Part shown: positions 1 to 7,268 of the stretch, in pieces
How positions within the stretch are numbered: the stretch's first letter is position 1
How the letters are laid out: each line of letters begins with the position of its first letter
Assembly (NCBI GenBank): GCA_963811885.1
Contig: CAWETB010000008.1
Span: 1-64,000, forward strand
Source of the DNA: Gaiellasilicea sp963811885
Lineage (GTDB): Bacteria > Actinomycetota > Thermoleophilia > Gaiellales > Gaiellaceae
Reading direction: 5' to 3'
Length of the DNA: 64,000 nt
Notes under the pieces: generated by a model
What the model was told of the DNA's origin: nothing
The model's database searches: none
Seen by the model: the letters and a program-made list of their open reading frames with translations, nothing else
Made by a program: the position numbers and the translations under genes

Positions 1-16
1 CCGTCGCTCCCGTCTC
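1..16 (+). repeat. Left copy of a 16-bp tRNA 3'-end repeat (possible att site)
   Basis: These 16 bases are identical to 8667-8682, where the same bases form the end of a tRNA-like T arm and the 3' acceptor strand CGCTCCC. The identity stops at base 17 (t here, g at 8683). The window edge hides the left flank, so I cannot say whether a complete tRNA gene lies just upstream. A tRNA 3' end repeated in direct orientation is the usual footprint of tyrosine-integrase insertion, but no integrase is seen in the window. Confidence 0.4.
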
Positions 17-44
17 TGAAAGTGCCTGCAAATAGGAAACGGCC

Positions 45-173
45 TCAGAGCACGAGCATTGCGAGCAACAATCCGCCGACGAGCGGGCCGATTCGGAGGT
101 CGACGAGCAGGTCCTGCTTCGGCAGTCCGCTCCCCGGCTGGCCCGTGTTTGGACGCACTTGGGAGAGCGGCAT
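45..173 (-). CDS. Possible 42-aa tail-anchored small protein
   Basis: A 43-codon reading frame from ATG at 173 to TGA at 45. The translation has a polar N-terminal half with Pro, Gly and Gln and ends in a hydrophobic stretch (GGLLLAMLVL) right at the C-terminus, as in a tail anchor. There is no clear ribosome binding site, and the start overlaps the hairpin that seems to end the fasciclin operon. I do not recognise it. It may be a chance frame or the remains of a longer membrane protein. Confidence 0.2.
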   Translation of the reverse strand: MPLSQVRPNTGQPGSGLPKQDLLVDLRIGPLVGGLLLAMLVL

Positions 174-224
174 CGGGTCCCGCGCCACATCCCGGTTGGG
201 TGTGACGCGAGACCCGATGCCGCT
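166..224 (-). terminator. Hairpin terminator after the fasciclin operon
   Basis: A perfect 14-bp inverted repeat (arms 166-179 and 211-224, AGCGGCATCGGGTC and its complement) begins 32 bases past the stop codon at 256. The 31-nt loop can itself fold, since CACATCCC pairs with GGGTGTG apart from one bulge. There is no strong U tract, which is common in high-GC actinobacteria. Confidence 0.5.
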
Positions 225-255
225 TTGGACGGGGAGTGTGTCCCCGGCCGGCGGG

Positions 256-1235
256 CTAGGCCGACAGGCTGGGCGGAACGATCACGGTGTCGATGACGTG
301 GATCACACCGTTCGTCGCCAGGATGTCGGCGGTGACGACGGTGGCGCTGCCGTTGAGGGTCAGCTTTCCGTCCTTCAGCGAGAGCGAGATCGGCTCGCCC
401 TCGAGGGCCTTGACCGTGCCGTTCTGCCGTGCGACTGCGATCGCCTGAGCGCTCTGATGTTGCCGGCCACGACGTGGTAGGTGAGCACCTTCGCGAGGAG
501 CGCGGGGTCGGCGAGGACGGCCTGGTAGGTTGCAGGAGCCGCTTTGGCGAGCTTCTGGAACGCCTCGTTGGTTGGCGCGAAGACCGTGAACGGGCCGGGG
601 GCCGAGATCGCCTGGACGAGGCCGGCCTTCTGGACGAGCGACACGAGCGTCGAGAAGGTCGAGTTGCCGGACGCGATCTGAACGATCGACTCCGGCGGCT
701 GCGACAGCGACGGCGGCACGAGGACGGCGTCGATGGCGTGGATGACCCCGTTCGACGCCATCACGTCGGGGATCACCACACGTGCGGTGCCGTTGAGGAC
801 GATCTTGCCGCCCTTGAAGGAGAGTGCGATCGACTCACCCTGCAGGGTCTTGACCTTCAGCCGCTTCTTGGCCGCAGCGACCGCGGCGGCCGCGGGGATG
901 CGCTTCCCGACGACGTGATAGGTGAGCACGGACCGGAGGAGCTTCTTGTCGGTGGCGACCTTGTTGTAGAGGGCCGGGTCGCTCTTCTTCAGGTTCGCGA
1001 AGGCCCGGTCGGTCGGTGCGAAGACGGTCAGGTTGCCCGGAGCGGAGAGCGTGCCTGCGAGGCCCGCCTTCTTGACGAGCGCGACGAGCGTCTTGAACTT
1101 GCCAGCGGCGACCGCGGTCTGGACGATGTTCTTCTGGCCCTTGGCCGCCGTCTTCGCGGGTGTGGCCGCCGAGATCGAGGCAGTGGCTGTGAGCGCCGCT
1201 GCACCGATCATGAATGCTGTTCCTACTCTCTTCAT
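256..1235 (-). CDS. Secreted protein with two fasciclin (FAS1) domains, one frame break
   Basis: Extracellular FAS1 domains are adhesion modules. The N-terminus MKRVGTAFMIGAAALTATAS is a signal peptide. Domain 1 (about residues 35-175) has the H1-type motif FAPTDRAF, the YH motif (LTYHVVGKR) and the closing NGVIHAIDAVL. Domain 2 repeats these (FAPTNEAF, LTYHVVAG), but its frame breaks near 450: the stretch ending IHVIDTVIVPPSLSA is in the next frame and stops at 256. One missing base near 449-452 would restore about 326 residues. It is the last gene of a minus-strand operon that starts at 2085 and faces the CarH-like regulator. Confidence 0.85.
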
Positions 1236-1263
1236 GTCAGGTTCCTTTTCGGTCTGGGGCCGC

Positions 1264-1671
1264 CTACGCGGCGGGGATCAGGACTCGGTCGATGACGTGG
1301 ATGACGCCGTTCTCGGCTTCGACGTCCGCCTGGATCACGGTGGCGTCGTTGACGGTCACGCTGCCGTTGACGGCGATGTCGAGCACGCCGCCCTCCACGG
1401 TCTTCTGCTCGCTGCCGTCCGTGATCTGGGCCGACGTGATCCGGCCCGGGACGACGTGGTAGGTCAGCACCCGGGCGAGCGCGGGCGGGTCTGCGAGGAG
1501 ACCCTGCACCGTCTCCTGCGGGAGCATTGCGAAGGCGTCGTCGGTCGGGGCGAAGACGGTGAACGGGCCTCCGTCGGCGAGGGTGTCGCCGAGGCCGGCG
1601 GCGTCGACGGCGGCGAGCAGGGTCTGGAACGTTCCTGCCTCTCGTGCGGTTTCAACGATGTTGTGCGGCAT
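1264..1671 (-). CDS. Single fasciclin (FAS1) domain protein
   Basis: A 135-residue protein that is essentially one FAS1 domain: NIVETAREAGTFQTLLAAV at the start, FAPTDDAF in the middle, YHVVPGRI and then ENGVIHVIDRVLIP at the end. There is no signal peptide from the ATG at 1671, so either it stays inside the cell or the start is elsewhere. It lies 28 bp upstream of the two-domain fasciclin gene and 28 bp after the small membrane gene, so co-transcription is likely. FAS1 proteins of this size (MPB70-like) are common in actinobacteria. Confidence 0.85.
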   Translation of the reverse strand: MPHNIVETAREAGTFQTLLAAVDAAGLGDTLADGGPFTVFAPTDDAFAMLPQETVQGLLADPPALARVLTYHVVPGRITSAQITDGSEQKTVEGGVLDIAVNGSVTVNDATVIQADVEAENGVIHVIDRVLIPAA

Positions 1672-1699
1672 GTCTGCTTCGTTCCTTTCTGGTTGATGG

Positions 1700-1876
1700 T
1701 CAGGCTGCCGGCCGATGGCCGGCGACTACGCGCGGTGCTGGCTGAAGCGCCTCCTCGGCCTTGCGCTCGTCCGCGTAGCGGCCGTCGAGGATGGCGCCGT
1801 AGAGGAGGAGTCCGAGGGCGGCGCAGACGATGAGCGTCACGAACCCCCCGATCGCGAAGAGGCCAATGGCGCTCAT
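1700..1876 (-). CDS. Small one-TM membrane protein (58 aa)
   Basis: Found by reading the minus strand: ATG at 1876, TGA at 1700. The product has one N-terminal membrane segment (MSAIGLFAIGGFVTLIVCAA and following) and a basic/acidic tail (DGRYADERKAEEAL). Its ATG overlaps the TGA of the upstream 70-aa gene by 4 bases (ATGA), so the two are translationally coupled. Function unknown. The pair looks like a small two-subunit membrane unit co-expressed with fasciclin proteins. Confidence 0.6.
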   Translation of the reverse strand: MSAIGLFAIGGFVTLIVCAALGLLLYGAILDGRYADERKAEEALQPAPRVVAGHRPAA

Positions 1877-2085
1877 GGCCGCTCACGCCCCAGTACGACA
1901 GCGCCGAGCGAGAGGATCGACGGCACCCACAGCCCCACGAAGATGCCCTGGAGCTCGTCGCCGCCGAACCAGAGCGAGACCGAGAGCGCGAACGAGATAC
2001 CCGCCGCGAGCAGGATCAGGTTCCGCGCCCACGCCTCGTGCGACACGGCGTGTGCCTCGGTGGTGCGCCTCTGAGCTGTCTGCAT
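1873..2085 (-). CDS. Small two-TM membrane protein (70 aa), first gene of the fasciclin operon
   Basis: ATG at 2085 is preceded by a good ribosome binding site (AAGGAG at 2097-2092). The N-terminal 20 residues are polar (MQTAQRRTTEAHAVSHEAWA); then come two hydrophobic stretches, NLILLAAGISFALSVSLWF and LQGIFVGLWVPSILSLGAVVL. I do not recognise the family. It starts a four-gene minus-strand operon (70 aa, 58 aa, FAS1, FAS1x2) whose promoter lies inside the CarH-type repeat region at 2096-2175, so light control by the neighbouring regulator is likely (inference). Confidence 0.6.
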   Translation of the reverse strand: MQTAQRRTTEAHAVSHEAWARNLILLAAGISFALSVSLWFGGDELQGIFVGLWVPSILSLGAVVLGRERP

Positions 2086-2095
2086 TCACGACTCC

Positions 2096-2175
2096 TTGTA
2101 TAGAGTTTGTATAATGTCTGTGCAACATACCGGACCGAATCCGTTGGTGTCAAGTGTTTGTCGAATGTCTGTATA
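2096..2175. promoter_or_regulatory. Two triple sets of 11-bp-pitch repeats: candidate CarH-type operators
   Basis: Set A: TTGTATA at 2096, TTGTATA at 2107, CTGTGCA at 2118. Set B: GTGTCAA at 2147, TTGTCGA at 2158, CTGTATA at 2169. All follow xTGTxxA at a strict 11-bp pitch. Known CarH tetramers bind three tandem 11-bp direct repeats over a promoter. Set B covers the -35 of the minus promoter (TTGACA) and a TATATT (2172-2177) lying 7 bp before the GTG start of the regulator; set A covers the leader of the minus operon. This arrangement fits dark repression of both divergent genes. Confidence 0.6.
2124..2153 (-). promoter_or_regulatory. Minus-strand promoter of the fasciclin operon
   Basis: A consensus -35 TTGACA (2153-2148) is followed after 18 bp by TATGTT (2129-2124). 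The predicted transcript starts near 2117 and gives a leader of about 32 nt with an AAGGAG ribosome site before the ATG at 2085. Confidence 0.5.
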
Positions 2176-2183
2176 TTCAGCCG

Positions 2184-3038
2184 GTGCCGACGGATCCTGG
2201 ACAGCTTCGAATCGGGGAGTTCGCGCGCCGTGTGGGCGTCACGCCCGAGCTGCTCCGCGCGTGGGAATCGCGGTACGGGCTCACGCGGCCGGTTCGCTCG
2301 CCGGGCGGGTTCCGGCTGTACACGGCAGCGGACGCCGCGCGCGTCGAGCGCATGCGACGCGGTCTCGACGAGGGTCTTTCAGCCGCGGAGGCCGCGCAAG
2401 CCGCACTCGCAGACGAGCGGCCGTCGGTGGGTCTGCTCGAGGACGCGGCCGCTCGGTTGCTCGCGGCGATCGGACGCTACGACGAGACCGCGGCCCACGA
2501 GGTTCTCGACGAGAGCCTGGCGGCTTTCGGCCTCGAGCAGGTGCTGAGCCAGGTCGTGCTCCCCACTCTGAAGCAGGTCGGTGACGGCTGGGAGCGCGGC
2601 GAGATCGACATCAGCCAGGAGCACTTCGCCAGCAACCTGATCCGCGGCAGGCTGCTCGCGCTGGCGAGATTCTGGGGCCGCGGGACCGGCCCACTTGCCC
2701 TCCTCGCGTGTGCACCCGGCGAAAGGCACGACATCACGCTGCTCGCGTTCGCGCTCGTCCTGCGCTCTCACTCCTGGCGCATCCTCTTTCTCGGTGCGGA
2801 TACGCCGATCGCGACGCTCGCCCAGGCGGCCGAGACGACGCAGGCGGCGCTGACCGTCGTTTCGAGCTTCGACCCTGCCCTGCTCGAGGCAAACGCCGCC
2901 GACCTCCGCCGGCTGGCCCGGCAGGTGCCGCTCGCGCTCGCAGGCCCCGGCGCAACGGACGAGCTCTCCGCCCGGCTCGGCGCCCGCCGCCTCGACGGAG
3001 ACCTCGTTGCAGCAGCCGACGAAGTCGCGCGGGCGTAA
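2184..3038 (+). CDS. CarH/LitR-type MerR regulator with cobalamin-binding light-sensor domain
   Basis: Predicted B12-dependent photoreceptor repressor. The MerR helix-turn-helix is at residues 8-70 (LRIGEFARRVGV, RAWESRYG), followed by the helical cap and a B12-binding Rossmann domain. With GTG 2184 as start, W136, E146 and H147 form the W-x9-E-H motif and H182 (GERHDI) is the cobalt ligand. All are exactly five residues later than W131, E141, H142 and H177 of Thermus CarH, which supports this start; TATATT lies 7 bp upstream, so the mRNA may be leaderless. The second His of Thermus CarH (H132) is Glu here, and the Gly of ExHxxG is Thr. It neighbours a heliorhodopsin and lipid-modifying genes. 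Confidence 0.88.
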   Translation: MPTDPGQLRIGEFARRVGVTPELLRAWESRYGLTRPVRSPGGFRLYTAADAARVERMRRGLDEGLSAAEAAQAALADERPSVGLLEDAAARLLAAIGRYDETAAHEVLDESLAAFGLEQVLSQVVLPTLKQVGDGWERGEIDISQEHFASNLIRGRLLALARFWGRGTGPLALLACAPGERHDITLLAFALVLRSHSWRILFLGADTPIATLAQAAETTQAALTVVSSFDPALLEANAADLRRLARQVPLALAGPGATDELSARLGARRLDGDLVAAADEVARA

Positions 3039-3049
3039 GCGACGTCGAG

Positions 3050-3844
3050 TTACGTCAGCGTCGGGAAGAAGATCTGCCAGGCAAGCAGGCTCTTCGCGAC
3101 GAGGCTGAGGACGAGGTAGCCTCGCTCGCCGAACAGGTAGTCGCGCCAGCGGCCCTGCCGCCGGTACTGGAGGCCCATGTTGACGGCGAAGCTCATGAAG
3201 AGCACGAAGAGCGAGGCGAAGATCCCGAACACGAAGCCCGGTACGTCCCCGGTCTGCGACTGGGAGTACCCGATCTGGATCGCGATCGCGATCCAGGGCA
3301 CCGCGCCGGCGATGCAACCGTAGAGATACGGCCGCCAAAGGACAGGTGCTCCCGGCCGGTTCGCATACTCCATCGCGAGCCCGAAGAGCACCATCGCGAC
3401 GTTGACCCCGAAGATGGCAATCAGGGCCGCGAGGTCGCTGATCCCGGTGTACATGGCGATCAGCACGATCATCAGCGAGGCGCTCAGCGAATACTCCCAC
3501 CACCGCGCCGGGTTCCGCTCCCGGGCGAGGTTGCGCTCGTACCAGCGGTGGATCCGCGGAGTGGCCATGAGGCCGTGATCGAGCGCGGCGAGGAGTAGGA
3601 AGGCGGCGACCGCGGGGCCGATCGGAAGGTGGAAGACGGTGTCCGTACTGGAAGCCGTTCCCGGCGGCCCCTCGAGGAAGCTGATCGTGACCGGCAGCTC
3701 GAAGTTGTTCGCGAGCACGAGGATCAGGCCCGCCTGGGCCGCGTGCACGCCGGCGAGCGACGCGTTCCAGATGCGCAGCCGGCGGTAATCGGCCTCCGCC
3801 GGCGTGACAGCCTTGGAGGGTTCTGCAGCAGCGAGGCCGGTCAT
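3050..3844 (-). CDS. Heliorhodopsin (light-sensing retinal protein)
   Basis: 264 residues with seven hydrophobic segments and heliorhodopsin sequence marks. Schiff-base lysine K251 is in VLSLVAKSLLAWQ, counterion E117 in WWEYSLSASLM, H90 in ALDHGLM, H34 in AGVHAAQ and S247 four residues before the lysine. Relative to heliorhodopsin 48C12 (H23, H80, E107, S237, K241) the offset is a constant +10 (+11 for the first His). Known heliorhodopsins insert with the N-terminus inside, do not pump ions and have long photocycles; proposed roles are sensing or enzyme control. The ATG at 3844 lies 4 bp after the stop of the SDR gene. No carotenoid or retinal-making gene is in the window. Confidence 0.93.
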   Translation of the reverse strand: MTGLAAAEPSKAVTPAEADYRRLRIWNASLAGVHAAQAGLILVLANNFELPVTISFLEGPPGTASSTDTVFHLPIGPAVAAFLLLAALDHGLMATPRIHRWYERNLARERNPARWWEYSLSASLMIVLIAMYTGISDLAALIAIFGVNVAMVLFGLAMEYANRPGAPVLWRPYLYGCIAGAVPWIAIAIQIGYSQSQTGDVPGFVFGIFASLFVLFMSFAVNMGLQYRRQGRWRDYLFGERGYLVLSLVAKSLLAWQIFFPTLT

Positions 3845-3848
3845 GGGT

Positions 3849-4859
3849 TCAGCGCGGCTCCCCTGCCCGCTCTGGCGGCCGGCCGCCGTACGGGGCAGTT
3901 CGCTCCGTGCAGAGCCGCCAGAGTCGTGCCGCCTCACGAATGCCGTCGGGGCGGCGCGTGCGCCGCAGCCGGTGCTTCGCCCGCGGCCGCCGGTCGAGGA
4001 AGAACAGGCCGCTGAGGTCGGCGGCGTCCGGGGCGGCGGCCAGCCAGACGATCGTGTCGGCTCCTTCCTCCGGCGTCCGGAGGAGCGGGCCGACGGCGCG
4101 GCTGAAGCCGGGAAGCGCGACTCGGAGGCCGGGGGTGTCCGCCCAGCCCGGATGCATCGCGTTGACGGTGACGCCGGTATCGAGCAGGTCTCGCGTCCAC
4201 TCCTCGGCCAGCGCGACCTGTGCTCGCTTGCAGCGTGCGTAGGCCTTCGTCCCGTCGTAGCCGGCTGGGTCCGGGTCGAGGGCATCCACGTCGAGGGGCT
4301 CGGTGTACATGCCGCCGGACGCCACGACGATGACACGCGATGGTGCCGACGCCTCGAGCAGAGGACGCAGTGCACGGGTCAGCAGGAACGGCGACAACAC
4401 GTGTGTCGCCAGCGTCGTCTCGTTACCCTCGCCCGTGACCGTGTATTGGTGAGTCAGCGCGCCGGCGTTGAGAACGAGCACGTCGAGGCGATCGTGGTCC
4501 TCGGCGAAGCGCGCGGCGAAGGCGGCGGTCTCCGCGAGCGAGGAGAGATCTGCGAGGTCGGCCTCGACCGTGGAACCCGCCGCCGTGGAGATCTCGCTGC
4601 GCGCGCGCTCGGTGCGCTCCGGGTCGCGCCCGACGATGCACAGGTGCCCGCCCAGCGACGCGATCGACTCGGCGGCCGCTCGTCCGAGCCCCGAGGTCGC
4701 CCCGGTCACGATTGCCACCTTGCCGTCGAGACGGAGCGACTGCAGCGGCGTCCAGTCGAAGAGACGCCGCCGCGCGTGGTAGCCGATCCGCGTGAAGCTG
4801 CCGACGACGCTCGCCTCGAGCGTCCAGTCGACGAGGTTCGCCCCGGCCGAGGGGGTCAC
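3849..4859 (-). CDS. Short-chain dehydrogenase/reductase (SDR)
   Basis: 336 residues starting with GTG at 4859, which overlaps the stop of the SRPBCC gene as GTGA. An N-terminal extension of about 45 residues precedes the Rossmann motif (TGATSGLG). Then come NAGAL, the catalytic Ser region (VIVVASGGMY) and a Y-x3-K (AYARCK). This matches retinol-dehydrogenase-like SDRs of the RDH11-14/DHRS type, so a role in a retinoid or lipid aldehyde step is possible but unproven. It is the middle gene of the operon SRPBCC - SDR - heliorhodopsin. Confidence 0.85.
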   Translation of the reverse strand: MTPSAGANLVDWTLEASVVGSFTRIGYHARRRLFDWTPLQSLRLDGKVAIVTGATSGLGRAAAESIASLGGHLCIVGRDPERTERARSEISTAAGSTVEADLADLSSLAETAAFAARFAEDHDRLDVLVLNAGALTHQYTVTGEGNETTLATHVLSPFLLTRALRPLLEASAPSRVIVVASGGMYTEPLDVDALDPDPAGYDGTKAYARCKRAQVALAEEWTRDLLDTGVTVNAMHPGWADTPGLRVALPGFSRAVGPLLRTPEEGADTIVWLAAAPDAADLSGLFFLDRRPRAKHRLRRTRRPDGIREAARLWRLCTERTAPYGGRPPERAGEPR

Positions 4860-5287
4860 GGGTTCAGCGCCGTCCGCATCCCGAGCGTCGCGCGAGCCCC
4901 GACCCGATTGAAGATGCGTTGCATCACCGGGTCGAACAGCCGCCCGACCCCACCGAAGGCAAGCGACGCGTCGTAGTGGACGACCGACCCGTTCTCGGCG
5001 GGCTCGACCGTGATCGTGTCCCTCGAGACGAATCCCGGCCGCCGCGCCTCGAGCACGACGCGCCGTGGTGGGTCGTATTCGACGATCTCGTAGCGGAGCG
5101 GCACGTCGCGCCCGCCGAAGCGCGCGACGAGGTCGAACGCGGAGCCGATCCCGATCGGCGCCTCGCCGACGCGGCGGGCCTCGCTGACGCTCGGGTCCCA
5201 GAGGCGGGCATTGGCGAAGTCGGCCATGTAGGCGAACGCCTCGCCTTGCGGGAGCGCCGACTCGATCGTCGTGACGTAGCGGGCCAT
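4856..5287 (-). CDS. SRPBCC-fold (polyketide cyclase/START-like) protein
   Basis: 143 residues from ATG 5287 (MARYVTTIESALPQGEAFAY). The pattern ARLWDPSVSEARRV, then FGGRDVPLRYEIVEYDPPRRVVLEA and later a long C-terminal helix, is typical of SRPBCC proteins, which hold hydrophobic ligands in a deep cavity. First gene of the heliorhodopsin operon and divergent from the FAD oxidoreductase operon. SRPBCC genes accompany FAD-oxidoreductase/DUF1365/CFA genes in known LitR-type light regulons. A TATGCT preceded by TG lies about 8 bp before the ATG, so the mRNA may be nearly leaderless. Confidence 0.75.
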   Translation of the reverse strand: MARYVTTIESALPQGEAFAYMADFANARLWDPSVSEARRVGEAPIGIGSAFDLVARFGGRDVPLRYEIVEYDPPRRVVLEARRPGFVSRDTITVEPAENGSVVHYDASLAFGGVGRLFDPVMQRIFNRVGARATLGMRTALNP

Positions 5288-5308
5288 GTGTCCGAAGCAT
5301 AGCAAGGT

Positions 5309-5326
5309 CTGTTCAGGTATTGTCTA
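5309..5326. promoter_or_regulatory. Second CarH-type repeat pair in a divergent promoter
   Basis: CTGTTCA at 5309 and TTGTCTA at 5320 match the xTGTxxA element found beside the regulator gene and are again exactly 11 bp apart. They sit in the 43-bp gap between the SRPBCC-SDR-heliorhodopsin operon (minus) and the FAD-DUF1365-CFA operon (plus), over TATTGT (5318-5323), which lies 7 bp before the ATG at 5331. One protein bound here could control both operons. Confidence 0.5.
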
Positions 5327-5330
5327 AGGT

Positions 5331-6542
5331 ATGGAGATGAAGATCGCCGTGATCGGCACGGGAATCTCGGGCCTGGGAGCGGCGTACGCGCTCTCGAAGG
5401 GCCACGACGTCGAGCTGTTCGAGCGCGACGGTCGCGCCGGCGGCCACTCGAACACGGTCGAGCACATGGTCGCGGGCCGGACGCTCCGGCTCGACACCGG
5501 CTTCATCGTCCACAACGAGGACACCTACCCGAACCTCGTCCGCCTCTTCCGCGAGCTCGGCGTGCGCACGCAGCCCTCGGAGATGAGCTTCTCGGTCGCC
5601 TGCGACCGGCACGGCCTCGAGTACTCGGGCAGCCGCCCGCCGCTGACGCGGCTGACGCTCGAGATCGCCCGCTTCCTGCGCCTCGGGAGCCGGGCTCTCG
5701 ACGATCCGCGCTGCGCGGAGTGGAGCCTCTCCCGCTACGTCGCCGAGGAGGGCTACTCGCCGCGGTTCCGGGACCACTTCCTCGTCCCGCTCTGTGCCGC
5801 GCTCTGGTCGACCGCTCCCAGCCAGACGCTCGACTTCCCGCTCGTCTACGCCGTCCGCTTCTTCGCAAACCACGGGATCCTCGGCTTCCGGCGCCTCCGC
5901 TGGAAGACGGTCACCGGCGGCAGCCGGAGCTACGTGCGCGCCCTGGAGGAGCGGCTGCGCATCAACCTCTCGACCGAGGTCCGCTCGATCCGCCGCGTCG
6001 ACGGCGGCGTCGAGCTGCGGGTCGCGGGCGACGATCTGCGGCGCTTCGACGGCGTCGTCGTCGCGACCCACGCCGACCAGGCGCTGCGCCTGCTCGAGGA
6101 TCCGAGCGAGGACGAGCGCCGCCTGCTCGGCGTCTTCGGGACGACCGAGAACGACACCGTCCTCCACACCGACGAGCGCTTCCTGCCCCGCCGCGTCTCG
6201 ACCCGCGGCTCCTGGAACTACCAGCTCCGCGACTGCGGCTGCGACGACGGCCGCCCGACGATGACCTACTACCTGAACAAGCTCCAGCGCCTCGACGAGG
6301 ACGAGCACTACTGCGTCACGCTCAATCGCACGGCCGAGATCGACCCGGCGCGGATCATCCGCCGCTTCTCCTACCGCCACCCGCTCGTGACCCTGGAGTC
6401 GATGCGGGCCCAGCCCGAGCTGCCGCGCCTGAACGGCCCGCGGCGCACCGCCTTCGCAGGTGCCTGGCAGGGCTACTGCTTCCACGAGGACGGGCTGCGC
6501 TCGGGCCTCGCCGCCGCGGCTGCCTTCGGAGCGAGCCTGGTG
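5331..6542 (+). CDS. FAD-dependent amine-oxidase-like oxidoreductase
   Basis: About 403 residues. The dinucleotide fold is at the N-terminus (GTGISGLGAAYAL, then ELFERDGRAGGHSNTV), and the C-terminus has the FAD-closing motif GYCFHEDGLRSGL. This family (COG2907) is found next to DUF1365 and CFA-synthase genes, probably acting on unsaturated or cyclopropane acyl chains of membrane lipids. The start may be ATG 5331 or ATG 5337. As sequenced the frame runs straight on into the DUF1365 gene. However, removing one base just before 6531 would give ...FGRAW and a TGA at 6541 overlapping a GTG, the usual layout of two separate coupled genes, so the fusion may be false. Confidence 0.85.
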
Positions 6543-7268
6543 AGGTCCGCGCTCTACACCGGCACCGTGATGCACGCGCGCAAGACGCCGAAGGAGAACG
6601 TCTTCCGCTACCGCGTCTGCTTCTACCTGCTCGACCTCGACGAGCTGCCGGAGCTCGACCGGCGCGTCCGCCTGTTCGGCTGGAACCGGCGCGGCCTGGT
6701 CAGCCTGCACGACCGCGACCACCTCGACATCCGCGCCTACCTGGCCGAGCACGGGATCGAGGCCGACCGGATCCTGCTCCTGACGAACCTGCGCGTGCTC
6801 GGCTACGTGTTCAACCCGGTCAGCTTCTTCTACTGCTACCAGGGCGGCGAGCTCGCCTGCATCGTCGCCGAGGTCAGCAACACCTTCGGCGAGCGGCTCC
6901 CCTACCTCCTCTCGCCCGAGAACCAGGACACGCGGCGAGCGCCGGCTCTCCTACCGTCACGACAAGAAGCTGCACGTCTCGCCGTTCTTCGGCCTCGACC
7001 AGAGCTACCAGTGGTGGTTCTCGGAGCCCGGCGAGCAGCTCGACGTGCGGATCGACGTCGGCGAGGGCGGCTCGCGGCCGTTCTTCGCCACGCTCACCGG
7101 GACGGCGGCGGCCGCTGACGAGCGGGACGCTCGCCCGCGCGCTCATCCGCTATCCGCTGATGCCGTTGCAGGTGACCGTCCTGATCCACTTCCAGGCAGC
7201 GAGGCTCTGGCTGAAGCGCGTGCCGTTCTTCCACAAGCCGCCGTTCGTGCCCGGCGAGGGATCGGTGA
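6540..7268 (+). CDS. DUF1365 family protein, two frame breaks
   Basis: Begins SALYTGTVMHARKTP, the standard DUF1365 start, and continues with FRYRVCFYLLDLDELPEL, LTNLRVLGYVFNPVSFFYCY and ENQD. The frame then breaks near 6945 (next piece RLSYRHDKKLHVSPFFGLDQ) and again near 7107 (next piece RRPLTSGTLARALIRYPLMP). Restored length would be about 240 residues, normal for the family. DUF1365 proteins pair with FAD oxidoreductases and CFA synthases in lipid-modification operons. The last piece is open into the CFA gene, with a GTGA at 7265 marking the probable true junction. Confidence 0.75.

Noticed and set aside
5313..6752. 479-codon minus-strand frame opposite the FAD oxidoreductase
   Set aside because: Low-complexity translation typical of antisense frames in G+C-rich DNA; the plus strand shows Rossmann and FAD motifs.
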